Shown in pieces: positions 1 through 9,090 of a stretch of 43,842 bases of DNA. Where the stretch lies: NCBI GenBank assembly GCA_900752845.1, contig CAADWU010000046.1, positions 1-43,842 of the forward strand, read 5' to 3'. The notes under the pieces are model-generated. The model did no database searches. It saw nothing but the letters and a program-made list of their open reading frames with translations, and was not told the DNA's origin. A program made the position numbers and the translations under genes. The first letter of the stretch is position 1, and every line of letters starts with the position of its first letter. The stretch is from Candidatus Gastranaerophilales bacterium (GTDB taxonomy: Bacteria; Cyanobacteriota; Vampirovibrionia; Gastranaerophilales; Gastranaerophilaceae).

Positions 1-3000
1 GTGTCAGTGTCTGTGTCAGTATCTGTGTCTGTATCGGTATCAGTGTCAGTGTCAGTGTCTGTGTCAGTATCTGTATCTGTGTCTGTATCTGTGTCAGTGT
101 CAGTATCTGTATCTGTGTCTGTGTCAGTATCTGTATCTGTGTCTGTATCTGTGTCTGTATCTGTGTCTGTGTCAGTATCTGTGTCAGTGTCAGTGTCAGT
201 ATCTGTATCTGTGTCTGTGTCAGTATCTGTGTCTGTATCTGTGTCTGTATCTGTGTCAGTATCTGTATCTGTGTCTGTATCTGTGTCAGTGTCTGTATCT
301 GTGTCAGTGTCTGTATCTGTATCTGTATCGGTATCCGGATCAGGTTTTTCTTCTTCATCCTTTGGAACTACTAAGTTATCATCATCGTCTTCAGTTCCTT
401 TTTTAGAAGGATCATCAACACCGTCGTATCCTTCATCATCTCCTTGAGAACTTCCGCCGTAATAGTAGTTGCGATCATCAATATCTCCGCCTGCCGCTTC
501 AACATCACCAGGTCTTACAGCTTTACCTCTTATAGAAACAGTTCCGCCGTCAGGAGTATTTATAGGATTTGTAGTGCTGTCTTTTACTACTGTAGATTTA
601 CCGTCTTCACCACGGTGTTTACCCATATTGAAATAATAACCGCCTGCGTATGCATTATCTGCTACCAGAGTTAAATCTTGTTCGTGAGCAGGTCTGCCTT
701 GACCTTGACCTTTGATTTTACCGTTTTTAACAACTATAGTAGAATCAGCAGCGTGTTCATATTCTGGAGCTTCATTAGGATCAAGATAGCTGCCTAAATC
801 AAGAGCAACAAGTTTAACTTTTTCGGGAACGATATTTGTGTTTGGTCCGTAATAGTCAGTTGCATAACTAGGTACGATACCTAAATTTTCAACATATAAG
901 TTTTTACCACGAGTAGTAATATTAATTTGATTGTTCGCTGTAGTTTCTCCGATATATGTATCACCTGAGAAGTTAGCGTTTATGTTTCCTGTTCTGGAAA
1001 TAATAGCACATACATTTGTATTAAGTTTAGAGCCGTCAGCTGCATCCATACCGTTTACGTTAATATCTCCGATTGCAAGCATGTCAACACCATAAGCAGG
1101 TTTGTTAACATCAGTAACAACGTGAGGTTTAGTCGCATCGTCGCCGTTAAATATTGGTGATACACCATTTTGTCTAAATGTTAAAGCTTTATTTGCTGCA
1201 CCGATGTTACCGCTTGCAATGATAGAAATACCTGCGCCTTCAACGTTCGGATTAGCCGCATTAGAAGCTGAGTTTAAGATATTGTAAGCAGTTGCGCCTT
1301 TGTTAGCTGAATTATCTGCAAGTAATATTACTCTACCGTCAGCTTTAATTTGGTCAACTTTCATATCTTTATTTAAGCTAGCCATATTTATTAATGAAGC
1401 GTTTGAACCTTTAGTACTTGTTGCATTAACTGTACCGTCAATTGCAACGTTAACAGATTTTGTTAAATCTCTTGAATCTGCACCAATACCTGTACAGATA
1501 CCGCCTGCGCAAGGTCCTACTTCTTTACCGATTGCACCGTTAGTAACGTTCATTACTAAGTTTGCACCGTTTGTTGTTTTAATATGTGTTTTATTATGAC
1601 CTGAGTTAAGAACATTACCGTTAGTTTGAGTAATTGTCACTTTACCATCAGAAGTAATATAATTATTATTTGAAGAATTGTCACCGATTACAATGTTGGA
1701 ATTACTGTTAGTAATATTAACAGTTCCGCTATTTGTAGTTTTAATAAGCCCTTTAACATTAATACCGGAAGCTCCGCTATTGGTAATATTTAATGAAGAA
1801 CCATTGTTTGTAATAGTACCTGAGTTATCGAGATTGATACCTGCAGCACCTGTATTAGAAATATCAGTTTTACCTGTATTTGTAATTGAGCCGAGAACGT
1901 TTAAACCGTCAGCACCGCTGTTAGAAATTGTTAACTGATTTGTATTAGTAACAGAACCGCCGTTTGCGATACGCAATTGTGAGCCTGTGTTTGTCATTGT
2001 TAATTGAGAACCTTTACCTATAACTCTGCCTGTTGTATCAACAAGCAAACTACCTGCTTTGTTATCAATAGTTGCGGTACCAGCTGTATTATTAACAGTA
2101 CCTGCAATTGTCATGCCGGTTCCTGTTGCAGCATTAGTCATTGTTAATGAAGTGCCGTTACTTACTACAGAACCGCCGTTAGCAACATTTAATAAACCTT
2201 TATTGTTAACTAGCTTAGCAGCACCAGTGTTGTTAGTAACGGTTCCACCGACTGTAAAGCCTGTACCGCTGTTTGTCATAGTCAAATCGCCTGTATTAGT
2301 AACAGTTCCGCCAACATTTAATAAACCTGCTGTATTTGTAACTGTTGCATTACCGTTATTTGTTATAGAGCCGAGAACATTTAATCCGTTTGCTCCGCTG
2401 TTAGATATTTCTAAAGTATTTGTATTTTCAACAGCACCGCCTGCAGCAATTCTTAATCCTGAACCGCTGTTTTTAACTGTTAATTTTGTTCCTGCACTTC
2501 TTATAACACCTGTTGTATCAACCAGCAATTCACCAGCTTTGTTTTCAACTAAAGCTGTACCTGCTTTATTATCAACAATACCTGCAATTGTTGTTCCTGA
2601 ACCTGTTGCATTGTTTGTTACAGTCAAAGATGTACCATTACTGATTACCTTAGCACCTTGAGCAACTTTTAATAAGCCTTTGCTGTTAGTAATATTTGCT
2701 GTGCCTGTGTTGTTAGTAACAGTACCACCGCCAATTAATAAACCGTCAGCACCTGTTTCATTATTAATAGTTAAATTACCTGTATTAGTAATTAAACCGT
2801 TAAGATTAATACCTGTACCGTTATTAACTAAATTCATTGAACCTTTATTTAATAAAGTTCCTGTAGTGTTAACAAGTAATTCGCCGCCTTTATTGTTAAT
2901 TGCTAAAGTTCCGTTAGGGTTAGAAACTTCACCCGTAATGCTTACACCTGAAGCACCTGTGTTATTAATTGTTATATTACTGTTTGCAGCATAGTTTCTG

Positions 3001-3965
3001 ACTTTCGCATTTGCCCCTACAGAAGTTCCTACTGTAGATGTAATTACAATATTGCCGTTTGAATTTGCAAAGCCTGAACCTGTGTTCATATTATCTACAT
3101 TTACAAGACTGTTAAATAATGTTGTAGCAGCATCTTCAGTTTTTAAAACAGTTGTATCATTGCCAACACCCGCTAAAAGCAAACCGCCGTTACCGACAGC
3201 AACATTACCGCCTGCCAAGTCAACATTACCTCTTGCAAGAACTTTACCGTCAATTGTAATTGCACCTGTACCTGTTGTTAAAGTACTTGCATCAAAAGTT
3301 TTATTTGTTGCAACACCAACTAAAGTGTTTGTATCATAAACAATACTGTCCGGGTCAATAACACCGTTATGAGCTGTTGCCTCTTTTACTGCATAATTTG
3401 GAGATGATGGTAAAGCCAAATCGTTTTTCAATTTATCATAAGAGTCTTGTGTCGGTGTAATTACTGATAAATGACCAACGTTTAAAACACCGCTTGAACC
3501 GACAACCATACCGTTAGGTGAAATAAACATCAGGTTACCGTCAGTTTTAAGAGCACCGTTGCTTCCGATTTTAGTTAAAGCATTGACAATACCGTTGATA
3601 TTTACTCCTTGATTAACAAGGTTTATGAATGTATTAATATCACCTGTTTTATAAGTATGAGTAACAGTATCACCGTTAACAGTTTGATTTTGCTGATACC
3701 ATTGGTAAATAAAATTTAAAACATCGCCTTTAGAAAGGTTTAATTGGTCAAAATGTTTGAAACCTACATCACCGTTAAAAGCATCAGGTCTGATTTCAAA
3801 ATTACCTGTTTGAGGGTTTTTATTAATAGCGCTTCCGTCAGCATTTGTAATTGTTGATGCAATTACCTGATAACACAATGATTGCTGCATTATAAATAAG
3901 AATGATAACGCAGCTGCAATAAATCTGTTCAATTTTTCCCTTTTAAATAATCTTGACTTTTCCAT
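1..3965 (-). CDS. Filamentous haemagglutinin-like exoprotein (3' end outside window)
   Basis: The minus-strand frame is open from ATG at 3965 to the left edge, giving 1321 codons without a stop, so the C-terminus is missing. An AGAGGA ribosome-binding site lies just upstream. The N-terminus has a basic stretch (KSRLFKREK) and a hydrophobic core, consistent with a long signal peptide of about 36 residues. Residues about 37-250 resemble the haemagglutinin/TPS secretion domain, with the stretch ISPNGMVVGSSGVLNVG. The middle is made of short Asn/Gly/Thr-rich beta-helix repeats (TNTG, NNKAG, LLNV types), including a 160-residue duplicated unit. Near residue 1180 it becomes acidic (GDDEGYDGVDD) and ends in a long Asp-Thr repeat. 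It is paralogous to the protein at 9197-11341. I infer a secreted or surface adhesin; no TpsB partner is visible. Confidence 0.85.
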   Translation of the reverse strand, partial: MEKSRLFKREKLNRFIAAALSFLFIMQQSLCYQVIASTITNADGSAINKNPQTGNFEIRPDAFNGDVGFKHFDQLNLSKGDVLNFIYQWYQQNQTVNGDTVTHTYKTGDINTFINLVNQGVNINGIVNALTKIGSNGALKTDGNLMFISPNGMVVGSSGVLNVGHLSVITPTQDSYDKLKNDLALPSSPNYAVKEATAHNGVIDPDSIVYDTNTLVGVATNKTFDASTLTTGTGAITIDGKVLARGNVDLAGGNVAVGNGGLLLAGVGNDTTVLKTEDAATTLFNSLVNVDNMNTGSGFANSNGNIVITSTVGTSVGANAKVRNYAANSNITINNTGASGVSITGEVSNPNGTLAINNKGGELLVNTTGTLLNKGSMNLVNNGTGINLNGLITNTGNLTINNETGADGLLIGGGTVTNNTGTANITNSKGLLKVAQGAKVISNGTSLTVTNNATGSGTTIAGIVDNKAGTALVENKAGELLVDTTGVIRSAGTKLTVKNSGSGLRIAAGGAVENTNTLEISNSGANGLNVLGSITNNGNATVTNTAGLLNVGGTVTNTGDLTMTNSGTGFTVGGTVTNNTGAAKLVNNKGLLNVANGGSVVSNGTSLTMTNAATGTGMTIAGTVNNTAGTATIDNKAGSLLVDTTGRVIGKGSQLTMTNTGSQLRIANGGSVTNTNQLTISNSGADGLNVLGSITNTGKTDISNTGAAGINLDNSGTITNNGSSLNITNSGASGINVKGLIKTTNSGTVNITNSNSNIVIGDNSSNNNYITSDGKVTITQTNGNVLNSGHNKTHIKTTNGANLVMNVTNGAIGKEVGPCAGGICTGIGADSRDLTKSVNVAIDGTVNATSTKGSNASLINMASLNKDMKVDQIKADGRVILLADNSANKGATAYNILNSASNAANPNVEGAGISIIASGNIGAANKALTFRQNGVSPIFNGDDATKPHVVTDVNKPAYGVDMLAIGDINVNGMDAADGSKLNTNVCAIISRTGNINANFSGDTYIGETTANNQINITTRGKNLYVENLGIVPSYATDYYGPNTNIVPEKVKLVALDLGSYLDPNEAPEYEHAADSTIVVKNGKIKGQGQGRPAHEQDLTLVADNAYAGGYYFNMGKHRGEDGKSTVVKDSTTNPINTPDGGTVSIRGKAVRPGDVEAAGGDIDDRNYYYGGSSQGDDEGYDGVDDPSKKGTEDDDDNLVVPKDEEEKPDPDTDTDTDTDTDTDTDTDTDTDTDTDTDTDTDTDTDTDTDTDTDTDTDTDTDTDTDTDTDTDTDTDTDTDTDTDTDTDTDTDTDTDTDTDTDTDTDTDTDTDTDTDTDTDTD
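3..335 (-). repeat. Asp-Thr dipeptide repeat (degenerate GAYACW hexamer array)
   Basis: About 111 consecutive codons read only Asp and Thr on the minus strand, preceded by PDPD. The DNA is a degenerate hexamer: Asp alternates GAC/GAT and Thr alternates ACA/ACT irregularly. The array continues past the left edge, so its full length is unknown. It resembles in design the Ser-Asp stalks of staphylococcal Sdr proteins, which place a ligand-binding region away from the cell; that role here is inference. Confidence 0.95.
1891..2740 (-). repeat. Two copies of a 480-base (160-residue) unit inside the exoprotein gene
   Basis: Sequence from about 1891 to 2260 lines up with 2371 to 2740 at a constant offset of exactly 480 bases and no indels in the places compared. 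For example ccgagaac starts at 1891 and 2371, and the segment tgttgttagtaac starts near 2229 and 2709. The encoded copies share SNGTSLT, NNKAG/ENKAG, LLVDTTG and NGLNVLGSIT-type segments. The copies have diverged at many synonymous and non-synonymous sites, so the duplication is old rather than an assembly artefact. Confidence 0.8.
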
Positions 3966-4333
3966 TTTGTATCCTCTGTTTGCACGTTAATTTTACACTT
4001 TTGTTTGCATAATTATATAAACGTAATTTTTAGTTAAAATATTTACTATTTTTCGAGGCTTTTTAACAATTTTTAACATTTAATTTTTTAGCGTATTATA
4101 TATACTATATATATTAATTATTTAATAATTATATTCTTTATATCTAAATTATTACAAAATGTTAACTTCGATTTTATTCCCTCAACCCCTTGTTAATAAG
4201 GCGTTTCCGTCAATCAAGCATGAAAAATTTTTCTCAAGTGTGAAATTTTTAAAAACAAAATGTTTTTATATATTCAAGAGAAGTATAAAAAAACTTTGCA
4301 TTCTTATTTTTAAGAATGCAGAAAGGACCAATT
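3966..4333. other. Divergent intergenic region, very AT-rich
   Basis: This 368-base gap separates the exoprotein gene (-) and the 966-residue protein gene (+). It should hold both promoters. It contains a stretch rich in TATATA (about 4096-4120), two copies of TGCAAACA read on the minus strand 20-45 bases upstream of the exoprotein start, and a hairpin at 4297-4320. A short open frame at 4159-4359 has no credible ribosome-binding site and overlaps the downstream gene, so I do not call it. Confidence 0.6.
4297..4320 (+). promoter_or_regulatory. Leader hairpin abutting the ribosome-binding site
   Basis: A perfect 10-bp stem (TGCATTCTTA / TAAGAATGCA) with a TTTT loop ends one base before the GAAAGGA ribosome-binding site at 4321-4327 of the downstream gene. 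It could stabilise the 5' end of the mRNA or modulate initiation. It is not followed by a T-run, so it is not a typical terminator. Confidence 0.6.
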
Positions 4334-7234
4334 ATGTGTGCAAACGAAATTGTATCTAAGGAGTACATTGCAAAAATCAAGCCTGAACAACTAGAGGCTT
4401 TAGTGAAGAATGGTACATTTACCAAAAATGCTGACGGAACTTATACATCAAACGTTCCAATAGGCAACCCTAATGCTGTAAAAGCAGAAAATGAAGTTAA
4501 AGGTTTAGCTGTTGAGTCACAAACAGCCAAAGATGCCGCCCCTGCAGAACAACCAAAAGTAGACCTCGCTGATAATAAGGTTTTACAAAAACAAAAATAT
4601 GAACAGTATAAAAAAGAATATGCTGAATTATATAAAAAAGATCCGTCAATATTAAAAACAGATATTGCTGATGTTGTTTATGCTAAAGAAAAGGAACAGC
4701 TTGCAACATCTTTAGAAAACGGTGCAAAAACAGTTGACGGCAGAATTCTTTTGAAAGACAGATATATGAAAGAATTTGCTTCTGAAGCCGAAACTGAAAA
4801 ATTCAAAGAAACTTTAAATCAAAAACTTGCATTTTATTCTGACCCTAAAAATGCAGAACTTGCAAGAAACAAATATAACGAAGCATTTCACGAAGCACAT
4901 AAAGAAAACTACATCAGATCTCGTGAAGAAATGACCGCTTCAGAAATTAAATTAATTGCACATCGTGAAGCTTTGGATGAATCCGTAAAGCTTGAAGACA
5001 GCACTTACGGCAAAATGGCAAATTCATTAATTCAAAACAGACACCTTAATAAAGCAATTAATACTACAAATAAATATCAAGAAAAAATTCAGGAAGCTAT
5101 TAAAAACGGTGACACAGAAAAAGCTGAAAAGCTTAAGGAAGAAGGTGCAAAAGCACTTGTAAAAGCTAAGGCTTCCGAAACAAAAGAAGTTGAAGACAAC
5201 AGAGAAGAATTAGTAGAATACATGGCAGAAGCCAAATTAAATCGTGAAATGGCTCAAGAACGTGTAAAAAACAGAGTTATTCACTGGGATAAAGACGGCA
5301 CCTGGAAAGAAGATGATAACAACAAAGCTTTGGACAAAGGCTTGCGCAACCATGTGATGGAAAACCCTGACTTGTTCTGCGATGAAGCCAAAGAAGGCGA
5401 AAAAGGTGATTTTACCGCTAACGGAAAATCATACAAATTTAACAGTGAAAAATTCAAAGATTACTATGTAGCTTTATCAAACGAAAATGAAATAGATACA
5501 ACTGAAGAAAAAGATGCATATAATGATGCAGACTATATGACAAGCATCAAAAACCGCAAACGTGGCATGGATCATGCAAAACTTAACGAATTTGAAAACG
5601 AATTAGCAAAAACTTACCCTGAGTATGCTGATTCTGCAAAAAGAGCGGAATTCTTAAGAAAACATCCTGACATTGAAGCTAAACTCGGACATTTAACTGC
5701 ACCGGATAAGCAAAAAGACCGCTCATTCCAAAAGAAATGTGCGAAACTGGCAGGACTTGATTACGAAAAAGATAAAACAAATATGATGCGTGCAGGTCAC
5801 GTATTCAAGAAAGCATTTGCCGGAGCACTCGGCGGATTTGCAGGAGGCTGCTTAATGGAAGGCTTTGCCTGCACCAAAGTAGTTAACGGCAAATATGCAG
5901 ATATCATCAAGTATTCACAAGATGTAGCATACAACTACAAACAGGCTTATTCACAGGATGTAAAATATAAACACTCTCAAGAAGTAACAGTAACTGGCAG
6001 TGTCGGATATGAACAACCCGTTACGGTTGAAGGATATGCCAAATATAACGACGTTGTAGTTGTTGAAGGCGATGAAGCTTTTCATACAAAAGTAACAGTA
6101 GACGGTTACACACCATACGAGGGCGATGTAAACTGGAATGCAAACGGAACGGTTCAATCAACAGATAAATACGTATCAGAATACTGGGACGGCGACTTCA
6201 AAATGGGCGAGCAGACTACCAATGTTGTAAAAGACATTCCTTGGGAAGCCAGCGGAACCGAACACTATACAGGCGAAGCATATTTTACAAAAACAGTTGA
6301 TGTTGACGGAACTGTACACTTCAAACGTGAAGTTCCTGTTGAAGGCGAAGTATATTACAAACAAACTGTAAACGCTAAAGGTGAAGTCCAATTTGAGAAA
6401 ACCGTAGTCGTTGAAGGCGAAGGAACAGTAAGGGCTGAAGGCGTCGTCGAAGGCGAAGGAACAGTTACAGCCGAAGGCGAAGTTGAAGCTAAAGGACAAA
6501 CAAAAGCAAGACATAAATTTGATATGAGCGTTCCTGTCGGAATGGCAATTTCAGGAGGTATTTCAGGCGCAATCGCAGGTTTATTTACAATGAAAAATGT
6601 TAAATACCATGGAGGCACACCTGAAGTAGCAGCAAGACAAAAAGTTCTCGAAAGACAGGAAAAACCTACCGTTCCAACACCTGTTGAACCGGTAGAAATA
6701 GAGCCTTCTGATGATGAGGTTTCAACTCCTCCTGCTACACCTGAAGATATCAGACCAAAATATAAAGGAACAACTGAACACAAAGTCGAAATGTGGGATT
6801 TGAACAGAGATGCAACATATTTTTCTCAAATGGCCGCATTATACGAAAATGCTGACGGAAAACCGTTAACCTATAAACAAGTCATGGAAATTGTTCATTT
6901 CTACAATGATGCTTACGGTAAGGATAATAAAATAAACGCACTTCCAAACGGAGGTAAAATTGATTTAGGCTTGTTTGATATGAATGCGGAAATGTCTGCT
7001 AAATACAAACGTAAAAACAAACTAGGCAACTTTGAGAAAATTGCAACAAGAGACAAATCATTTGTTCAAACTAAATTCAATCCTCTGACAGGCAAATGGG
7101 AAGCAGTTGTTCGTGACGGAGACGGAAAAGAAATGGGCAGAAGCGAAAATGTTGACAAAGCTCAAGCTCAAAACGCAGCTATTGCAAATGCAAAAGTTGA
7201 CAAAAGAGATGTCATCTGGGAAGACAAAAAATAA
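4334..7234 (+). CDS. Large membrane protein with beta-repeat region between two glycine-rich segments; function unknown
   Basis: I place the start at ATG 4334, seven bases after GAAAGGA; an ATG at 4316 lies inside the leader hairpin and has no such site. The product is 966 residues without a signal peptide. Residues 1-480 are charged, Lys/Glu-rich and probably largely helical. A glycine-zipper-like hydrophobic segment follows at about 490-512 (AFAGALGGFAGGCLMEGFA). Residues about 520-725 are irregular repeats of roughly 11-14 residues with the theme V-x-V-E-G-x-V-x-Y/F. A second glycine-rich segment lies near 732-753 (MAISGGISGAIAGLF). The C-terminal 200 residues are soluble-looking and start with a Pro/Glu linker. 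Two crossings would put the beta region on one side of the membrane and both ends on the other. I do not recognise the family. Confidence 0.85.
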   Translation: MCANEIVSKEYIAKIKPEQLEALVKNGTFTKNADGTYTSNVPIGNPNAVKAENEVKGLAVESQTAKDAAPAEQPKVDLADNKVLQKQKYEQYKKEYAELYKKDPSILKTDIADVVYAKEKEQLATSLENGAKTVDGRILLKDRYMKEFASEAETEKFKETLNQKLAFYSDPKNAELARNKYNEAFHEAHKENYIRSREEMTASEIKLIAHREALDESVKLEDSTYGKMANSLIQNRHLNKAINTTNKYQEKIQEAIKNGDTEKAEKLKEEGAKALVKAKASETKEVEDNREELVEYMAEAKLNREMAQERVKNRVIHWDKDGTWKEDDNNKALDKGLRNHVMENPDLFCDEAKEGEKGDFTANGKSYKFNSEKFKDYYVALSNENEIDTTEEKDAYNDADYMTSIKNRKRGMDHAKLNEFENELAKTYPEYADSAKRAEFLRKHPDIEAKLGHLTAPDKQKDRSFQKKCAKLAGLDYEKDKTNMMRAGHVFKKAFAGALGGFAGGCLMEGFACTKVVNGKYADIIKYSQDVAYNYKQAYSQDVKYKHSQEVTVTGSVGYEQPVTVEGYAKYNDVVVVEGDEAFHTKVTVDGYTPYEGDVNWNANGTVQSTDKYVSEYWDGDFKMGEQTTNVVKDIPWEASGTEHYTGEAYFTKTVDVDGTVHFKREVPVEGEVYYKQTVNAKGEVQFEKTVVVEGEGTVRAEGVVEGEGTVTAEGEVEAKGQTKARHKFDMSVPVGMAISGGISGAIAGLFTMKNVKYHGGTPEVAARQKVLERQEKPTVPTPVEPVEIEPSDDEVSTPPATPEDIRPKYKGTTEHKVEMWDLNRDATYFSQMAALYENADGKPLTYKQVMEIVHFYNDAYGKDNKINALPNGGKIDLGLFDMNAEMSAKYKRKNKLGNFEKIATRDKSFVQTKFNPLTGKWEAVVRDGDGKEMGRSENVDKAQAQNAAIANAKVDKRDVIWEDKK

Positions 7235-7258
7235 TTTATATACTTCTCCATAGAAAAG

Positions 7259-7287
7259 AATAAGGGCTCTGATAAGAGCCCTTATTT
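7259..7287. terminator. Bidirectional terminator
   Basis: The stem TAAGGGCTCT / AGAGCCCTTA with loop GATA is flanked by A-rich sequence on the left and T-rich sequence on the right. It lies between two converging genes and can serve both. Confidence 0.85.
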
Positions 7288-7289
7288 AA

Positions 7290-9059
7290 TTATCTAACTG
7301 AGGTTAAATTTAAACATTTTGCAATATCATCTGTTATGAGTTCTTTTGTAAGATGGTATCGACGATATAGCTCATCAAGAGGAACTCTGTCTGTAAATTC
7401 TTTAATTCCTCCGAAATTTAACACTTTCATATTTGAATTACCATAGAAGCGTGAAATCTTTTCACCGAAACCGCCGTCTAATATACCGTCTTCAAGAGTT
7501 ATAACAAGTTTATGATTTTCTTTTAATGTATAAAGAAGTTTTTCATCTATTCCTGAAATAAATTTCGGGTTAATTAAAGTTGCATTGATACAGAGTTTTT
7601 CTTTAATATACTCTTTTACCTCTTTTCCAAGTTTGAAGAATGAGCCGAGTGCTACTATTGCAACTTCACTTCCATTTTCTTCGATTTTAAATTTATTCAG
7701 CTGTGAATAATCCGTTGTATCTTCAATACCTGTTGCAGCAAACTGTCCGAACGGAACACGAATAGCTACAGGATATTTATTTTGTTCAACAGACCAGTCA
7801 AGCATTGCAAGATATTCTTCTTTGCAAGTCGGAGCTAAATACACAAGATTAGGAATATTGCTCATTAAAGGAATATCAAAAGAACCTAAATGTGTGGCAT
7901 CACCGTTTGAAATACCGCCCCAGTAAAGCAATATTGTTGCAGGTGAATTGTTAAGACATAAATCTTGTGAAAGCTGATCATAAGTTCTTTGAACAAAAGA
8001 ACTCAATATTGCCAAAATAGGTTTTGCACCGCATTTTGCAAGAGCTGATGCATAAGCTGTAGCATGTTCTTCAGCTATGCCGACATCTGCATATTGTTTA
8101 CCCAGCTTATCCCTAAATTCGGTTGTGAACCCATAAGCCCCAGGTGTTGCAGGTGATATAGCAATTACAGAGCTGTCTTTTTCGGCTTTCTTTAAAATAT
8201 AATCCGTTGTAACAGACTCATAGCTTTCCGTAAATACCGGTTTTTCACCTTCTTTCATATCAAGAGTGTGAGGCATAATCCAGTGAAAAGCTTCCTGATT
8301 TTGTTCTGCAACTGCAAGTCCTTTGCCTTTTAAAGTATGAACGTGTACAACAACAGGATGATTTAAATCTTTTACTTTATTAAAAGTTTCAATCAATTTT
8401 TCAACATTATTGCCTTCCTCAACATAGTAATAATCAAATCCCAAAGTTTTGAAGAAATTAGATTCAGATTGCCCCTTTGTATCTCTTAAAAGTTTTAAAT
8501 TTTGATAAAGACCACCTTGATTTTCAGCAATAGACATATCGTTGTCATTAACTACGATTATAATGTTACTTCCCAAAACAGCTGCGTTATTAAAGCCCTC
8601 ATAAGCCTCTCCTCCGCTTAATGAGCCGTCGCCTATAAGTGCAATAACATTACCTGTTTCACCTTTTAAATCACGAGCCTTAGCAGCTCCTACAGCAAGA
8701 CTTACAGATGTTGAAGTATGACCTATTTTAAATATGTCATGTTCGCTTTCTTCAGGTGCTGTATAGCCTGTATATTTGTGGTATTTATCAGCATCAGTAA
8801 AGCCTTCTTTTCTTCCTGTAAGGATTTTATGAGGATAACACTGGTGAGAAACATCAAAAATAATTTTATCAACAGGTGAATCAAAAACATAATGAAGTGC
8901 AACAGTAGTTTCTATAATTCCCAGATTAGGTCCCATATGACCTCCTGTTATGTTAACTTTTTTAATTATAATATCTCTCATTTCATCAGACAAAGTGTTC
9001 ATTTCTTTGATGCTCAGATTCTTTAAATCCGACGGGTAATTAACTTTTTCTAATACCAT
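7290..9059 (-). CDS. dxs: 1-deoxy-D-xylulose-5-phosphate synthase-like enzyme
   Basis: The 589-residue thiamine-diphosphate enzyme has the DXS domain order: an N-terminal TPP-binding half with SHQCYPHKILTGR near 71-83 and GDGSLSGG at 143-150, then a pyrimidine-binding half with the catalytic-Glu motif IAEEHA (E330), then a C-terminal transketolase-like domain. Canonical DXS joins pyruvate and glyceraldehyde-3-phosphate in the MEP isoprenoid pathway and is about 620 residues. Here the substrate pocket differs: the E. coli stretch DRAG...DGQTH aligns with YWGG...D-ATH, so the Arg becomes Trp380 while Asp387 and His390 remain, and the later YPRG becomes VPFG (Phe437). It may be a second, divergent paralogue with altered acceptor use; the symbol denotes family only. 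AAAGGAG precedes the start, and an operator-like palindrome lies in the promoter. Confidence 0.8.
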   Translation of the reverse strand: MVLEKVNYPSDLKNLSIKEMNTLSDEMRDIIIKKVNITGGHMGPNLGIIETTVALHYVFDSPVDKIIFDVSHQCYPHKILTGRKEGFTDADKYHKYTGYTAPEESEHDIFKIGHTSTSVSLAVGAAKARDLKGETGNVIALIGDGSLSGGEAYEGFNNAAVLGSNIIIVVNDNDMSIAENQGGLYQNLKLLRDTKGQSESNFFKTLGFDYYYVEEGNNVEKLIETFNKVKDLNHPVVVHVHTLKGKGLAVAEQNQEAFHWIMPHTLDMKEGEKPVFTESYESVTTDYILKKAEKDSSVIAISPATPGAYGFTTEFRDKLGKQYADVGIAEEHATAYASALAKCGAKPILAILSSFVQRTYDQLSQDLCLNNSPATILLYWGGISNGDATHLGSFDIPLMSNIPNLVYLAPTCKEEYLAMLDWSVEQNKYPVAIRVPFGQFAATGIEDTTDYSQLNKFKIEENGSEVAIVALGSFFKLGKEVKEYIKEKLCINATLINPKFISGIDEKLLYTLKENHKLVITLEDGILDGGFGEKISRFYGNSNMKVLNFGGIKEFTDRVPLDELYRRYHLTKELITDDIAKCLNLTSVR

Positions 9060-9090
9060 ATTTATATATCTCCTTTCATGTACATTTTAT

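Noticed and set aside
3..335. CRISPR or microsatellite interpretation of the left-edge repeat
   Set aside because: No spacers; the degenerate hexamer keeps a continuous reading frame with only synonymous change.
1..447. Plus-strand open frame coding Ser-Val repeats
   Set aside because: It is the antisense reading of the Asp-Thr repeat. The minus-strand frame continues open for 1321 codons with signal peptide and domain structure.
1300..3339. Several plus-strand frames of 86-200 residues rich in Val, Leu and Pro
   Set aside because: They are complements of the Asn/Thr/Gly-rich beta-helix repeats of the exoprotein gene; none has a ribosome-binding site.
4159..4359. 66-residue plus-strand frame before the 966-residue protein gene
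   Set aside because: No ribosome-binding site, AT-rich composition, and overlap with the leader hairpin and start of the real gene.
6176..6783. Minus-strand frames rich in Phe, Cys and Ser inside the 966-residue protein gene
   Set aside because: They are shadows of the V-x-V-E-G repeats, with no start signals.
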